Origin: Desulfuromonas acetexigens
Lineage (GTDB): Bacteria > Desulfobacterota > Desulfuromonadia > Desulfuromonadales > Trichloromonadaceae
DNA: 64,000 nt
Assembly: GCF_900111775.1 (NCBI RefSeq)
Contig: NZ_FOJJ01000037.1
Coordinates: 62,001 to 126,000 of the forward strand
Reading direction: 5' to 3'
Under the pieces are notes generated by a model that did no database searches, was not told the DNA's origin, and saw only the letters and a list, made by a program, of their open reading frames with translations. This document shows, one piece after another, positions 1-8,879 of this stretch (positions are counted from its first letter, which is position 1; the number at the start of each line of letters is the position of its first letter). The position numbers and the translations under genes are program-made.

Positions 1-196
1 CCAAACTGGCGAAGACACTGCGCGCCTGATCCTGAACCCCTTCCCGCAAGGTCGTCAGGGTATCCTTGCCGCTGGCCTCCAGCAGGAGATTGCTGCGCCA
101 AGTGCCAACCAGGGTACTGACGATAAAGACCGCCGCCAGCACCAACGATAGAAAACCGCCGACCTTCGCTTGAATACTGTTCCTGTTCAATGACAT
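1..196 (-). CDS. N-terminal fragment of a membrane sensor, probably a methyl-accepting chemotaxis protein (runs off the window)
   Basis: Only the first 65 codons are present; the gene continues beyond base 1. The peptide starts MSLNRNSIQAKVGGF and has one hydrophobic segment at about residues 12-32, followed by a polar stretch. That is the usual start of a chemotaxis receptor or histidine kinase: cytoplasmic tip, first membrane helix, then a periplasmic sensor. The start codon at 196 is preceded by a good GAGGAG ribosome site. A complete chemotaxis receptor lies just upstream on the same strand, which favours a receptor, but no HAMP or signalling domain is visible here, so the exact class is unproven. 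Confidence 0.55.
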   Translation of the reverse strand, partial: MSLNRNSIQAKVGGFLSLVLAAVFIVSTLVGTWRSNLLLEASGKDTLTTLREGVQDQARSVFASL

Positions 197-501
197 AAGG
201 CAATCTCCTCTTTTTCTGGCCCGAACCCGCGAAACACTTCGACACTGGGGAGAATGAAAAGCAATTAACATACCATAGCGCTAAACAATCCCCCAAAAAA
301 GCAAATGAGAACATCGCAAGCTGTTTCAGCCAGAAAAAACATCAAGAAATCAATCGGATTGCCACCGTAAGTATTCTGGTGCCTTATCAACAGAAGCGAT
401 GGCTGATTATATTCAAGCCGTCGGCAATCGAGCTATTCGAGAGAATCAAATATAATATCTGTCAAAAATTTGTTCGTACCCCGTCAATACGGCCCCCCTT
501 C
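197..501. other. Intergenic region, no gene seen
   Basis: This 305-base gap separates two minus-strand receptor genes. It is more AT-rich than the surrounding coding sequence, as expected for a promoter region of the truncated sensor. I found no convincing -35/-10 pair, hairpin terminator or small gene with a ribosome site. A short open frame on the plus strand at 379-717 runs antisense into the chemotaxis receptor and looks like a shadow. Confidence 0.5.
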
Positions 502-2394
502 CTATCGCGAAGACCAGCCCGAATCCAACAGCGGCTGCGTTCCCGGAGCCAACATCCGGGTTCCTGCGCCTGGACCAGGCCGGTGACACAGAACAAACCG
601 CGCCAGCATTTGGCGCAACTGCTGAGCCTGGGACGACAGTTCCTCGGCGGCGGCCGCGCTCTCCTCGGCGGTGGCGGTATTTTTCTGGGTGACGCCATCA
701 ATCTGACCCAGACCTAAATTGACCTGATTGATCCCCTCCGCCTGCTCGCTGGAGGCCGCCTTGATTTCGGCGATCAGATCACTGACCTTGCCCACCACGT
801 CGAGAATTTCGGCAAAAGCCGACGCCGTTTCATCAGCGATGCGGGAACCGTTGCGCGTTTTCTCCACCGATCCCGCAATCAGTTCGGCCGTCTCCTGGGC
901 GGCCTTGGCGCTGCGCGCCGCGAGGTTGCGCACCTCCTCGGCGACCACCGCGAAGCCCTTGCCGTGTTGGCCGGCTCGGGCCGCCTCGACCGCCGCGTTC
1001 AGAGCGAGCAGGTTGGTCTGAAAGGCGATTTCATCGATCGACTTGATAATGCGCGAAATGTTCTGGCCGGCAGCGTTGATCTCGCTCATCGCCGCGACCA
1101 TGTCGCGCATCCGGCCATTGCCCTTTTGCGCGAAATCCCGTGCCTCGGTGGCGAGAAGATGGGCCTCGGCGGCGTGGTCGGCGTTCAGTCGGGTCTGCGC
1201 CGTCAACTCGTTGAGCGAGGCGGAAATTTCCTCCAAGGAACTGGCGGTGGTGCTCGCCCCTTCCGAGAGATCCTGGCTGGAGTCGGCGACCTGGGCGCTG
1301 GCCGCGTTGATCTGGACCGAAGCCGTCTGAATTTCCCCAAGGACGCCGTTCATATCCGCCAAGGTTTTTTCCAGGGCCTGGCGCACCCTGTCCTCTTCAT
1401 CAACGGGCCGGACTTGTGCATCGAGCCGACCGGCAGCCATGGCCTGCAAGGCGCCCACGACCTCCTTTTCAAGATCCTCGGCAAAATCGTTCAAGGCGTG
1501 CGCCATGTCGCTGAACTCGTCGTTGCGCCGACCCACGTCGAGCCGGGCATGAACCCGGCCATTTTTCAAGGCTTCGGCCATGGCGACGGTCTTTTTCAGG
1601 GGGGCGAGGATGTCCCGGGCGAAACGGATGAAGAGCACGGCCACCAAGACGACGGTCAGCAGGAAGGAAACCAGCAGCAACAAGCGGGCCGCGCGAGCCT
1701 CATCCCTTAATTGGGTCTGAGCGGCCTGGGCAATGCGTTCCGCCTCGACTGTGACCCGCTCCAATTCCAGGCGGTTTTCCGCGACCCGCGCGCCGATCTG
1801 CTCGGACAGGCTGCCGAGGGTGCGGGAGATGAACCAATACATGCCGGTCATGGCGACCACCGTCGCTCCCTGCTTGCGGACGAACTCCTCGCTCCCCCGT
1901 TCGGCGGCAAAGATTTCCGGCAGTTCATATTCGAGCAGAACAGCGATGTCATTGAAGTTTTCCGCCACCTGCCGGCCCAGGGTCAAGTCTTTGGTGCCGG
2001 GCACAACCTGCTCGGCGCCAGGGATAGTTTTCACCATCTCCGCCCGCGCGGCCAGATCCCGCGCCGCCTGGAGGATCGATTCCTCGGTCACTTCTGGTTT
2101 GTGTCCGTTGGTCCCCTCCACCACCAGCTGCTGCAAGGCGATCAGCTCTTCGTTGAAGCGACTGAGCAGACGCGCCTCCTCCTCGCTGCGCAAGGCCGCT
2201 TCCGTCGTTCGCGCGTAAGCCGCCCGGGCCTCCCCTACCTGGCGCAGCGAGTCGGTCGCGGTCACCGTCAACTGGGCACTGATCCGGTAACCGATCCCCC
2301 CCAGAACCAGAAGCCCACCCAGGCCCACCACGCTGATCAGGATCATTTTACAGAAGATGTTCCAACGACGTTTTGGAGCGGCATCAGCGAACAT
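502..2394 (-). CDS. Methyl-accepting chemotaxis protein
   Basis: A 630-residue transmembrane chemoreceptor. It has one membrane helix near residues 15-38, a periplasmic helical sensor, a second helix near 236-258, a HAMP linker (about 260-310), a second HAMP-like stretch, and the cytoplasmic signalling coiled coil. The conserved hairpin tip that contacts CheA and CheW is clear: [20 protein letters not shown] followed by [15 protein letters not shown]. The C-terminus ends in a Pro/Gly-rich tail without a CheR-tethering pentapeptide. The ligand is unknown; the periplasmic part resembles four-helix-bundle sensors. The length is normal for the family. It is probably expressed alone, since no che genes are adjacent. 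Confidence 0.93.
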   Translation of the reverse strand: MFADAAPKRRWNIFCKMILISVVGLGGLLVLGGIGYRISAQLTVTATDSLRQVGEARAAYARTTEAALRSEEEARLLSRFNEELIALQQLVVEGTNGHKPEVTEESILQAARDLAARAEMVKTIPGAEQVVPGTKDLTLGRQVAENFNDIAVLLEYELPEIFAAERGSEEFVRKQGATVVAMTGMYWFISRTLGSLSEQIGARVAENRLELERVTVEAERIAQAAQTQLRDEARAARLLLLVSFLLTVVLVAVLFIRFARDILAPLKKTVAMAEALKNGRVHARLDVGRRNDEFSDMAHALNDFAEDLEKEVVGALQAMAAGRLDAQVRPVDEEDRVRQALEKTLADMNGVLGEIQTASVQINAASAQVADSSQDLSEGASTTASSLEEISASLNELTAQTRLNADHAAEAHLLATEARDFAQKGNGRMRDMVAAMSEINAAGQNISRIIKSIDEIAFQTNLLALNAAVEAARAGQHGKGFAVVAEEVRNLAARSAKAAQETAELIAGSVEKTRNGSRIADETASAFAEILDVVGKVSDLIAEIKAASSEQAEGINQVNLGLGQIDGVTQKNTATAEESAAAAEELSSQAQQLRQMLARFVLCHRPGPGAGTRMLAPGTQPLLDSGWSSR

Positions 2395-2824
2395 GGGGGG
2401 AGTCTCCTGAAGAAGCGATTAACAAAACTTAATTACTTGGCATTCGGAGTTTTATCGCTGACGAAAACACTGTTTGCATAAAACATTCCCAGTGCAGAAA
2501 TTCAGCAAATATCCCTGTCCGCTTCAGTAAAAACCCTGAAAAGACTCCATTCCCCGGGAAATTCCGCCATTTCACTGATCTCTTTTTCGTAATGGCGGAA
2601 ATGAAAACCGGCGTGGAATGACGGCAAGAACGGAACCGGTCAGTTTTTCGACAGAAAAACACCATTTTTTTGACGGGAGGGGGATGGAATCGAACCAGAG
2701 GAGGGCGGGAAGAAACGAGAATTGAAACAAGATTTCACCGGGAAAAGCTGCATTCCCGGTAAGAAAAAAGCCCCCGCGAATGTTCGCGGGGGCTTTTTTC
2801 TTAACAGGCGTGGCGAATCGGTGA
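2395..2824. other. Intergenic region with terminator, otherwise empty
   Basis: A 430-base gap between the chemoreceptor start and the cold-shock gene end. The only clear element is the strong bidirectional hairpin near 2762-2802. A small AT-rich inverted repeat (GTTTTTC/GAAAAAC, 2643-2660) is also visible but is weak. A 78-codon open frame on minus (2429-2665) has no recognisable similarity and an odd Phe/Arg-rich composition, so I do not call it a gene. Confidence 0.5.
2762..2802. terminator. Bidirectional intrinsic terminator
   Basis: A perfect 11-bp stem (GCCCCCGCGAA at 2770-2780 with its complement at 2783-2793) has a two-base loop, with an A-run before and a T-run after. It would terminate the cold-shock transcript coming from the right on the minus strand, and any plus-strand transcript. 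Confidence 0.9.
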
Positions 2825-3025
2825 TCAGATACGCCGCACGTTATTGGACTGAGGCCCTTTTTGGCCCTGGGTGACTTCGAAGCTCACGCGATCGCCTTCA
2901 GCGAGGGACTTGAAGCCGTCGCCCTGGATCGCGGAGAAATGAACGAAAACGTCCGGCCCGTTATCCTGCTCGATGAAGCCGAAACCCTTTGCGTCGTTGA
3001 ACCACTTTACCGTACCTTCTGCCAT
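2825..3025 (-). CDS. CspA-family cold-shock protein
   Basis: A 66-residue single cold-shock domain, the standard length. Both nucleic-acid-binding motifs are present: RNP1 (KGFGFI) and RNP2 (VFVHF). The start [10 protein letters not shown] at 3025 matches the family, and the ribosome site GGATGGAG lies just upstream; a longer in-frame extension to 3067 is ignored for that reason. Family members bind single-stranded RNA or DNA and act as RNA chaperones, often during cold or growth-phase changes. The gene lies between two terminators, so it is monocistronic. Whether it is cold-induced cannot be read from the sequence. Confidence 0.95.
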   Translation of the reverse strand: MAEGTVKWFNDAKGFGFIEQDNGPDVFVHFSAIQGDGFKSLAEGDRVSFEVTQGQKGPQSNNVRRI

Positions 3026-3091
3026 GATTTTCTCCATCCTTGACGCTCCCGATCGGGAAGCGTACATGTCGCGCGGTCCTTTGCCCTGAAA

Positions 3092-3120
3092 GCAAAAAAG
3101 CAGACCAAGAAGGGTCTGCG
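3092..3120 (-). terminator. Intrinsic terminator downstream of the GGDEF/EAL gene
   Basis: Stem GCAGACC (3100-3106) pairs with GGTCTGC (3113-3119). Read on the minus strand it is followed by six Ts. It ends the GGDEF/EAL transcript and insulates the cold-shock gene. Confidence 0.8.
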
Positions 3121-3257
3121 TGTTTTATTCCGAAGCGACACCTCGCCGTTTCGGTGGACCAAAAACCTGCGCGAACTTTTCTAAGTTTTTGAACACTAGC
3201 ACGCCCCTCTGACAAAACGCAACCTTTTTCCGGCAATCTCCGAAAAAAAGATGATCA

Positions 3258-6200
3258 TTATCCCTCCACTGCGGAAAGTTCCTCCGGCTTGACCGCGGCC
3301 CGGCGATACCAGGCGGTGAACTCTTCGACCGCGAGGGGGCGACTGAAGTAGTACCCCTGCCCGCGATAGCAGCCTCTCTGCTGAAGAAAAGCCATCTGCT
3401 CGGGGGCCTCGACCCCTTCGGCGATGACTTCCAGCCCCATGCTACGGGCCAGGGCGATGACCGAGGTAGCGATGGCGGCGTCATTATGGTCTGTGGTGAT
3501 GTCACGCACGAAGGACTGGTCGATCTTCAGGGTCGAAACCGGCAGGCGCTTGAGGTAACTCAAAGAGGAATAGCCGGTACCGAAGTCGTCGATGGCCAGA
3601 CGCACGCCCATGGCGTTGAGCTCTTGAAGAATCTGAATGACCGCCTCGATATCGTACATGATGGAACTTTCGGTGATCTCCAGCTCCAGCCAGGCGGGGT
3701 CGAGCCCGGTCTCGGCAAGAATCCGCTCGACCGTGCGCACCAATTCGATCTGCCGGAACTGCCGGGCCGAAATATTGACGGAGACACGGATCGGCGGCAG
3801 GCCCATCTCCTGCCAGGCGCGATTCTGGGCGCAGGCGGTCCGCAGCACCCAGACGCCGATAGGCAGAATCAGCCCCGAATCCTCGGCCAGGGGGATGAAG
3901 TCGCCGGGGGAAACCATCCCCTGCTCGGGATGGCGCCAGCGCACCAGTGCCTCCATGCCGACCAGGGCGCCGCTGGCCATATGCACCTGCGGCTGGTAAT
4001 GGAGGACCAGCTGATCCTCGTCGATCGCCTTGCGCAGCTCCGTTTCCAGCATCAGCAGTTCGCCGGCGCGGAAGTTCATATCCGGCGTATAGAACTGGAA
4101 ATTGTTGCGCCCCTGCTCCTTGGCCCGATACATGGCGACGTCGGCGGCCTTCATCAGTCCGTCAACATCCTCCCCGTCGGCCGGGACGAGCGCGATGCCG
4201 ATACTGGTGGTGACATGCAGCACATGGGGGGGGATGGCGATGGGCGGCGGCAGGGAACGAAGAATCTTCTCGGCGATATGGGCGATATCTTTGAGTTCGC
4301 GCAGGTCTTCGAGGAGGATGACAAATTCGTCGCCGCCGAACCGGGCGACTAGGTCGGACTTGCGGATACAGGCGCTGAGACGGGCAGAAACCTCCCGCAG
4401 CACCTGGTCGCCGATTTCATGCCCTAAGGAATCGTTGATCGTTTTGAAGCGGTCGAGATCGAGAAAGAGAATGGCCGCCATTCGTCCGGAGCGCTGGACT
4501 TCAGCGATCGCCCGCCGCAAATGACTATGGAAGAGCACCCGATTGGGCAAGCCGGTGACCTGATCGTGATGGGCGATGTACTGCAGACGCTCTTCGTTCC
4601 GCCGCAGACTTTCCTCGACGGCAATACGGTCAGTGATTTCGGCGAGGGTGCCGATATAACCGATCGTCTCTCCGGCCTCATCCCGTTCCGGCACCGCTTC
4701 CCCCATAACCCAGGCCAACGAGCCGTTGCCGCGATCGAAACGGAAATCTTCCTTGAAGGGAAAACAGGCTTCGCAGGCTCGCCGCCAAGCCTCTTCAACC
4801 CGTGGTCGGTCCTCGTAATGGACGGCGGCGAGCCAGCCGTCCCCCAGGGCAGATTCCTGGACCATGCCGAGCATAGCGAGGCCGCGCCGGTTGATATAGG
4901 AGCATTTCCCCCAGCGATCGGCGTAGAAGATGCCGACCGGCGAATGCTCCACCAGGGTCTGGTGCCGCCGCTCCAGTTGCCGGAGGGTCTTGCGCGTTTC
5001 CTGGTAGTCGGTGAGATCGAGAATACTCACCGACACCTGGCTCCAGGCCTCTTCGTCATGGGGGATCGGCAGGGAGATGAAGGTCGTCAGGCGCGTGCCA
5101 TCGAGAGCACGCATGGCGACCTCGGCGCTGAAGCTCTCCGCCCCTGCCCACAGGGCACAGAGCGCTTCGGCCAGGACCGGCAGAGACTCTTCGACGAAGG
5201 TTTGCGACAGGGCGGCGATCAACTCCTTTTTACCAGGGGCGCGGAAGATCCTGAGACTGGCTTCGTTGACGTCGTTGACCTGAATTTCCCCGGCCAACTC
5301 CAGGATTTTCTCTGGATGTTCCGCCAGAAAAGCGCGCAGATCGGCAATCCCCTCGGCACGCAACGCTGAAAGCGCCCGCCGCACGCCGCGCAGATCCTCA
5401 TCCCAAATCGATACGGCGGCCCCCTCGAAGAGGCCGCGATAGCGGATCATATGCCCCTGCGCCGCGATTTCGGCCCGTTGGCGTTCGGTGATTTCGCGCT
5501 GCAGCTCTTCGCCGCGCAGAACCAGTTCCTGGGTTTTACGCCGCACCTGGAAACGGGTCGCCAGCGCGAACCCGGCAAGGAGCACCAGCAGGCCCGCCGC
5601 CCCGAACGCCGTCGGCAAGAGCCAGGCGGGTAGGGTCACCACAGAATCTTCCTTGATCCAGTGGGCCAGGCTGCGATAGTAGAGGGAGTCGGGTTCGGCC
5701 TTCAGCGCCGCGAGATGGCGGTCGACCGCGTGCCGCAGGGATTCGTCGGCGTCCAGGGAAAAGACGAAACGCAACTCGATGGGACTGACCAGGACCGGGC
5801 TTTTTTTCAAGCGATAGTCGCCGGCAAGACGGTCGAGAAAAAAGCGGTTGGCCAGGGCGACGTCGGCACGCCCATCAATAACCGCCGGCAGAAGCTCGGA
5901 CATATCGGCGACTTCGAGAAACTTCACCTCGATTTCCAGCCTCCGCGCCAGCTCCCGCAAGCCGTTGGGACCGGTGGCGAAGATGCTGCTCGGAACGATC
6001 GCCACGGTCTTCCCTTGCAGATCGAGAAAAGAGTCGATCTTGGCCCCCGGCCGGGTCAGCAACTGCCCCCAGTTGGAAAGGACCGATTCCCGGGAAAAAT
6101 TGTAGAGCCAGTCCCGTTCTTCGCTGTAGCCAACGCCGGTGACCAGATCGACCGCGCCCTCTTCGAGCCAGGCGAAGCAGTCGGTAAAGGTTCCGGGCCG

Positions 6201-6401
6201 ATATTCCAGAAGCCAATCTTCGCGTCGGGCGATCTCCTCCAGCAGCTCGGGGAAAATCCCCCGCGCCTGCCCGGATTCACGATCCCAGGCCGCCATCGGC
6301 AGGTTGTCGAAGATCCCGACGCGAACCGTGCGAGCGGCTACGGCGAAATCCGGCGCGACAAACAACAGCAGCAAGAGGATTATTAATCCGCGGAGGATCA
6401 T
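3258..6401 (-). CDS. Periplasmic-binding-domain / PAS / GGDEF-EAL signalling protein
   Basis: A large membrane protein predicted to make and/or break cyclic di-GMP. After a signal-anchor (MILRGLIILLLLLF) comes a periplasmic solute-binding-like domain (SBP_bac_3 type, about residues 25-245). Next are a membrane helix, a coiled coil, two or three PAS-like domains, a GGDEF domain and a C-terminal EAL domain. The cyclase motif is intact (ARFGGDEFVIL, near residue 687), and so is the phosphodiesterase motif (GMEALVRWRHPE, near 815), with DDFGTGYSSL and KIDQSFV. Both activities are therefore possible. The start is ambiguous: ATG at 6401 has an ACAAGG ribosome site, while ATG at 6434 adds 11 residues without a clear site. 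The ligand is unknown, perhaps an amino acid or other small solute. Confidence 0.9.
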   Translation of the reverse strand: MILRGLIILLLLLFVAPDFAVAARTVRVGIFDNLPMAAWDRESGQARGIFPELLEEIARREDWLLEYRPGTFTDCFAWLEEGAVDLVTGVGYSEERDWLYNFSRESVLSNWGQLLTRPGAKIDSFLDLQGKTVAIVPSSIFATGPNGLRELARRLEIEVKFLEVADMSELLPAVIDGRADVALANRFFLDRLAGDYRLKKSPVLVSPIELRFVFSLDADESLRHAVDRHLAALKAEPDSLYYRSLAHWIKEDSVVTLPAWLLPTAFGAAGLLVLLAGFALATRFQVRRKTQELVLRGEELQREITERQRAEIAAQGHMIRYRGLFEGAAVSIWDEDLRGVRRALSALRAEGIADLRAFLAEHPEKILELAGEIQVNDVNEASLRIFRAPGKKELIAALSQTFVEESLPVLAEALCALWAGAESFSAEVAMRALDGTRLTTFISLPIPHDEEAWSQVSVSILDLTDYQETRKTLRQLERRHQTLVEHSPVGIFYADRWGKCSYINRRGLAMLGMVQESALGDGWLAAVHYEDRPRVEEAWRRACEACFPFKEDFRFDRGNGSLAWVMGEAVPERDEAGETIGYIGTLAEITDRIAVEESLRRNEERLQYIAHHDQVTGLPNRVLFHSHLRRAIAEVQRSGRMAAILFLDLDRFKTINDSLGHEIGDQVLREVSARLSACIRKSDLVARFGGDEFVILLEDLRELKDIAHIAEKILRSLPPPIAIPPHVLHVTTSIGIALVPADGEDVDGLMKAADVAMYRAKEQGRNNFQFYTPDMNFRAGELLMLETELRKAIDEDQLVLHYQPQVHMASGALVGMEALVRWRHPEQGMVSPGDFIPLAEDSGLILPIGVWVLRTACAQNRAWQEMGLPPIRVSVNISARQFRQIELVRTVERILAETGLDPAWLELEITESSIMYDIEAVIQILQELNAMGVRLAIDDFGTGYSSLSYLKRLPVSTLKIDQSFVRDITTDHNDAAIATSVIALARSMGLEVIAEGVEAPEQMAFLQQRGCYRGQGYYFSRPLAVEEFTAWYRRAAVKPEELSAVEG

Positions 6402-6599
6402 CAAAGAAACCTTGTCATCCTTTTGACGTTTCATGAAAAAAACCGGCCCACCAAGCCCTGCATGCAAGAATCGTTCATTTTCTCTCTCTCCTGCCGTCTC
6501 TGGCCAAAAAATCTCTCCGGAGGGATGAAAGCCCCTCGCAAATCAGTTAAGCTTTCCGAGCACAGACTTTGCAACCGCCTCGCGCCAAGGAAAAAGATC

Positions 6600-6989
6600 A
6601 TGCCCTCCACTCCGTCCTCCTCCCCTTCGTCCACGCTGCTGGCGGCGGTCCGCCAGTTCAACGAAGGCGCCTACTTTAGCTGCCACGAAACCCTGGAAGT
6701 GCTCTGGCAGGACGAACCCGGCCCGATCCGCGCCGTCTACCAGGGGGTATTGCAGATCGGCATCGGCCTGTTGCACTGGCAGCGGGGCAATCACCGAGGC
6801 GCCCGCATCCTCCTGCGCCGCGGGGATGAGCTGCTGCGTCCCTTTCTCCCCGTGGCCCTTGGTCTTGACCTGGCCGGACTGAGCGCCGCCGTGGCGGGCC
6901 TGCTCGAAATTCTGGAGAGCCCCGCCGGACCACCGCCCCTGACCGACGATCGACGGCCCGGCCTAAGCCGGACCGGAGAAAAAGAGTAG
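6600..6989 (+). CDS. DUF309-family protein
   Basis: A 129-residue protein with the hallmark of DUF309, FNEGAYFSCHETLEVLW near the N-terminus, followed by YQGVLQIGIGLLHWQRGN. The family is a small helical protein of unknown biochemical role, widespread in bacteria. The start at 6600 is supported by an AAGGAAA ribosome site eight bases upstream; the longer open frame to 6423 would overlap the opposing gene's start and lacks one. It is divergent from the GGDEF/EAL gene. The C-terminal 25 residues are Pro/Arg-rich and probably disordered. Confidence 0.8.
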   Translation: MPSTPSSSPSSTLLAAVRQFNEGAYFSCHETLEVLWQDEPGPIRAVYQGVLQIGIGLLHWQRGNHRGARILLRRGDELLRPFLPVALGLDLAGLSAAVAGLLEILESPAGPPPLTDDRRPGLSRTGEKE

Positions 6990-7011
6990 TGCCGTTTTGG
7001 GCCCGCCCGGG

Positions 7012-7039
7012 TGGACAAGCACCGGCGGCGCGGTATAAT
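7012..7039 (+). promoter_or_regulatory. Sigma-70-type promoter for the ferritin-like/nqr operon
   Basis: A -35 box TGGACA (7012-7017) and a perfect -10 box TATAAT (7034-7039) are separated by 16 bases. They lie about 50 bases upstream of the first gene. No other strong promoter is visible before nqrA, so this probably drives the whole operon. Confidence 0.75.
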
Positions 7040-7090
7040 GAGAGCGATTTTCGACCTTTCATGGGATAAAATTGATCAACAGGAGTTGAC

Positions 7091-7543
7091 ATGCGCTTTG
7101 AGCAAACCCGGGATGCGCTGCTCCATGTAGAGCGTTTTCACCGACTCGCGGAGCAACTTTATGGTGAGTTGCTGGAGCAGGCTGATCCGCGTGTCGTGAT
7201 GCTCCTCGACTATCTGCGGCGCCACGAGGCGAAACAGGCCGACAACCTGCGCGGCGTGATCGGCGACCTCACCCCCCGGGTTCTGAACAGCTGGTTCAAA
7301 TACAGCCACGACCAGGACATCTTGCTCCCCCTCGACGCCGCCCGCCTGCAACCGCCGAAAGACTTCGACGAAGCCTTCGATCTCGCCTTCCGCCTGGATG
7401 AGAAGCTGCTGGAGTTCTACCAGGAGATGATCGAACAGTCCCCTTCGGGCGAGGCCCGGGAAATTTTCATCAACCTTCTGGGGCAAGAGATGAAGGAAAA
7501 GCAGAAGTTGATGCGCGGCGCCCTCGGCCTGCTCGATCTGTGA
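7091..7543 (+). CDS. Ferritin-like (rubrerythrin-type) small protein heading the nqr operon
   Basis: A 150-residue, almost wholly helical protein with no signal peptide. Spaced Glu and His residues (HVERFHR, YLRRHEAKQ, EFYQEMIEQ, LLGQEMKEK) suggest a four-helix-bundle carboxylate/His metal fold of the ferritin or rubrerythrin kind, but I cannot assign a named family. The ribosome site CAGGAG is seven to eight bases from the ATG. It begins right after the promoter and ends 19 bases before nqrA, so it should be co-transcribed with the sodium pump. A role in iron supply or oxidative protection for NQR is possible but is only inference. Confidence 0.65.
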   Translation: MRFEQTRDALLHVERFHRLAEQLYGELLEQADPRVVMLLDYLRRHEAKQADNLRGVIGDLTPRVLNSWFKYSHDQDILLPLDAARLQPPKDFDEAFDLAFRLDEKLLEFYQEMIEQSPSGEAREIFINLLGQEMKEKQKLMRGALGLLDL

Positions 7544-7562
7544 AAGATAAGGGACAAAACCC

Positions 7563-8879
7563 GTGAAACATATCCGCCTGAAACAAGGATTCGACCTCCC
7601 CCTGAGTGGCGCTCCGGAACAACGCCTCGCCGACGGCCCGACGATTGGCCGTGTCGCCCTGCTCGGCCCCGACTACCCAGGGCTGCGCCCCTCCATGTCC
7701 GTCGCCGAGGGAGATCGGGTGCGCCTCGGCCAGCCCCTCTTTTGCGACCGCCGCGACGAGCGCATCCGCTACACCGCGCCGGGCGCCGGGCGGGTGACGG
7801 CCGTTCATCGCGGCGACAAGCGCGTACTGCTGGCGGTGGAGATCGAATTGGAAGGGGAAGAGGAGGAACGCTTCGCGACCTTCGCCGAGGAGGAACTCGA
7901 CCGCCTCAGCCGCGCACAGGTCATCGACAACCTGCTCGCCTCGGGACTTTGGACCGCCCTACGGGTACGTCCCTTTGGCAAGGCGCCTCTGCCCGACCAG
8001 GTGCCCGACGCCCTCTTCGTCACCGCCATCGACACCCAGCCGTTGGCCGCCGATCCCCGTCTCATCATCGCCGAAAGGCAGGACGATTTCCGCATCGGCC
8101 TGCGAGTCTTACGTCACCTGACCGACGGCCCCCTCTACCTCTGCCTTGGTCCGGGCCCGGAACCGGTCGTGCCGCGCGGCATCGAACGGGTGCAGTTCAG
8201 CGGCCCCCATCCGGCCGGACTGCCGGGAACCCACATCCACCGTCTGGTCCCCATCACCCCCGGCCGCGCGGTCTGGCACCTGGGTTATCAGGATCTGCTC
8301 GCCATCGGCCGCCTCTTCACCAGCGGCCGGTTCGACCCCGCCCGCGTCATCGCCCTGGCCGGCCCGGGGATGTCTCGGCCACGCCTGGTTCGCACCTGCC
8401 TGGGAGCCTCCTGCGCCGATTTGCTGCGGGACGAAAATGTCGCCGGCGATCAGCGCATCGTCGCCGGTTCGGTTCTGCATGGCCGCGCGGCGGAAGGCCC
8501 ACTGGCGTTTCTCGGCCGCTTCCATCTGCAGGTCTGCGCCCTGCCCCGCACCGGCGGCTCCCGGCCACGCCTCTCCTTTTTCAATCCACTACGGGCCTGG
8601 CTTCCGCACGGAAAAACCTACAGCCTCGACGGCGAACGCCACGGCACGGCCCAGGCCATCTTCCCCCATGGCCGCTATGAACGGGTGATGCCTTTCAACC
8701 TGATGCTTCCCTATCTGCTCCGCGCCCTCGCCTGCGGCGACGCGGAGGAGGCGCGGGCCCTGGGCTGCCTGGAACTGGAGGAGGAGGATCTGGCCCTCTG
8801 CTCCTTCGTCTGCCCGGGCAAGAATGATTTCGGCCCCATGCTGCGCGCCGTCTTGGACGAGATTGAGAAAGAAGGATGA
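7563..8879 (+). CDS. nqrA: Na+-translocating NADH:quinone reductase subunit A
   Basis: Subunit A of the six-subunit Na+-pumping NADH:ubiquinone oxidoreductase. It is a cytoplasmic-side subunit linked to quinone binding. The 438-residue length fits the family. The N-terminal LKQGFDLPLSGAPEQ and the block RVRPFGKAPLPDQVPDALFVTAIDTQPLAADP are typical. It resembles RnfC only distantly: it lacks RnfC's 4Fe-4S ferredoxin motifs, and the following genes are clearly nqr. It is the first nqr gene and overlaps nqrB by four bases (ATGA), a sign of translational coupling. Confidence 0.95.
   Translation: MKHIRLKQGFDLPLSGAPEQRLADGPTIGRVALLGPDYPGLRPSMSVAEGDRVRLGQPLFCDRRDERIRYTAPGAGRVTAVHRGDKRVLLAVEIELEGEEEERFATFAEEELDRLSRAQVIDNLLASGLWTALRVRPFGKAPLPDQVPDALFVTAIDTQPLAADPRLIIAERQDDFRIGLRVLRHLTDGPLYLCLGPGPEPVVPRGIERVQFSGPHPAGLPGTHIHRLVPITPGRAVWHLGYQDLLAIGRLFTSGRFDPARVIALAGPGMSRPRLVRTCLGASCADLLRDENVAGDQRIVAGSVLHGRAAEGPLAFLGRFHLQVCALPRTGGSRPRLSFFNPLRAWLPHGKTYSLDGERHGTAQAIFPHGRYERVMPFNLMLPYLLRALACGDAEEARALGCLELEEEDLALCSFVCPGKNDFGPMLRAVLDEIEKEG

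Noticed and set aside
2429-2665. A 78-codon minus-strand frame in the gap before the cold-shock gene
   Set aside because: No ribosome site, no similarity, and unusual composition.
7563-8879. RnfC instead of NqrA
   Set aside because: No 4Fe-4S ferredoxin motifs; NqrA signature blocks and the following nqrB-F order decide it.
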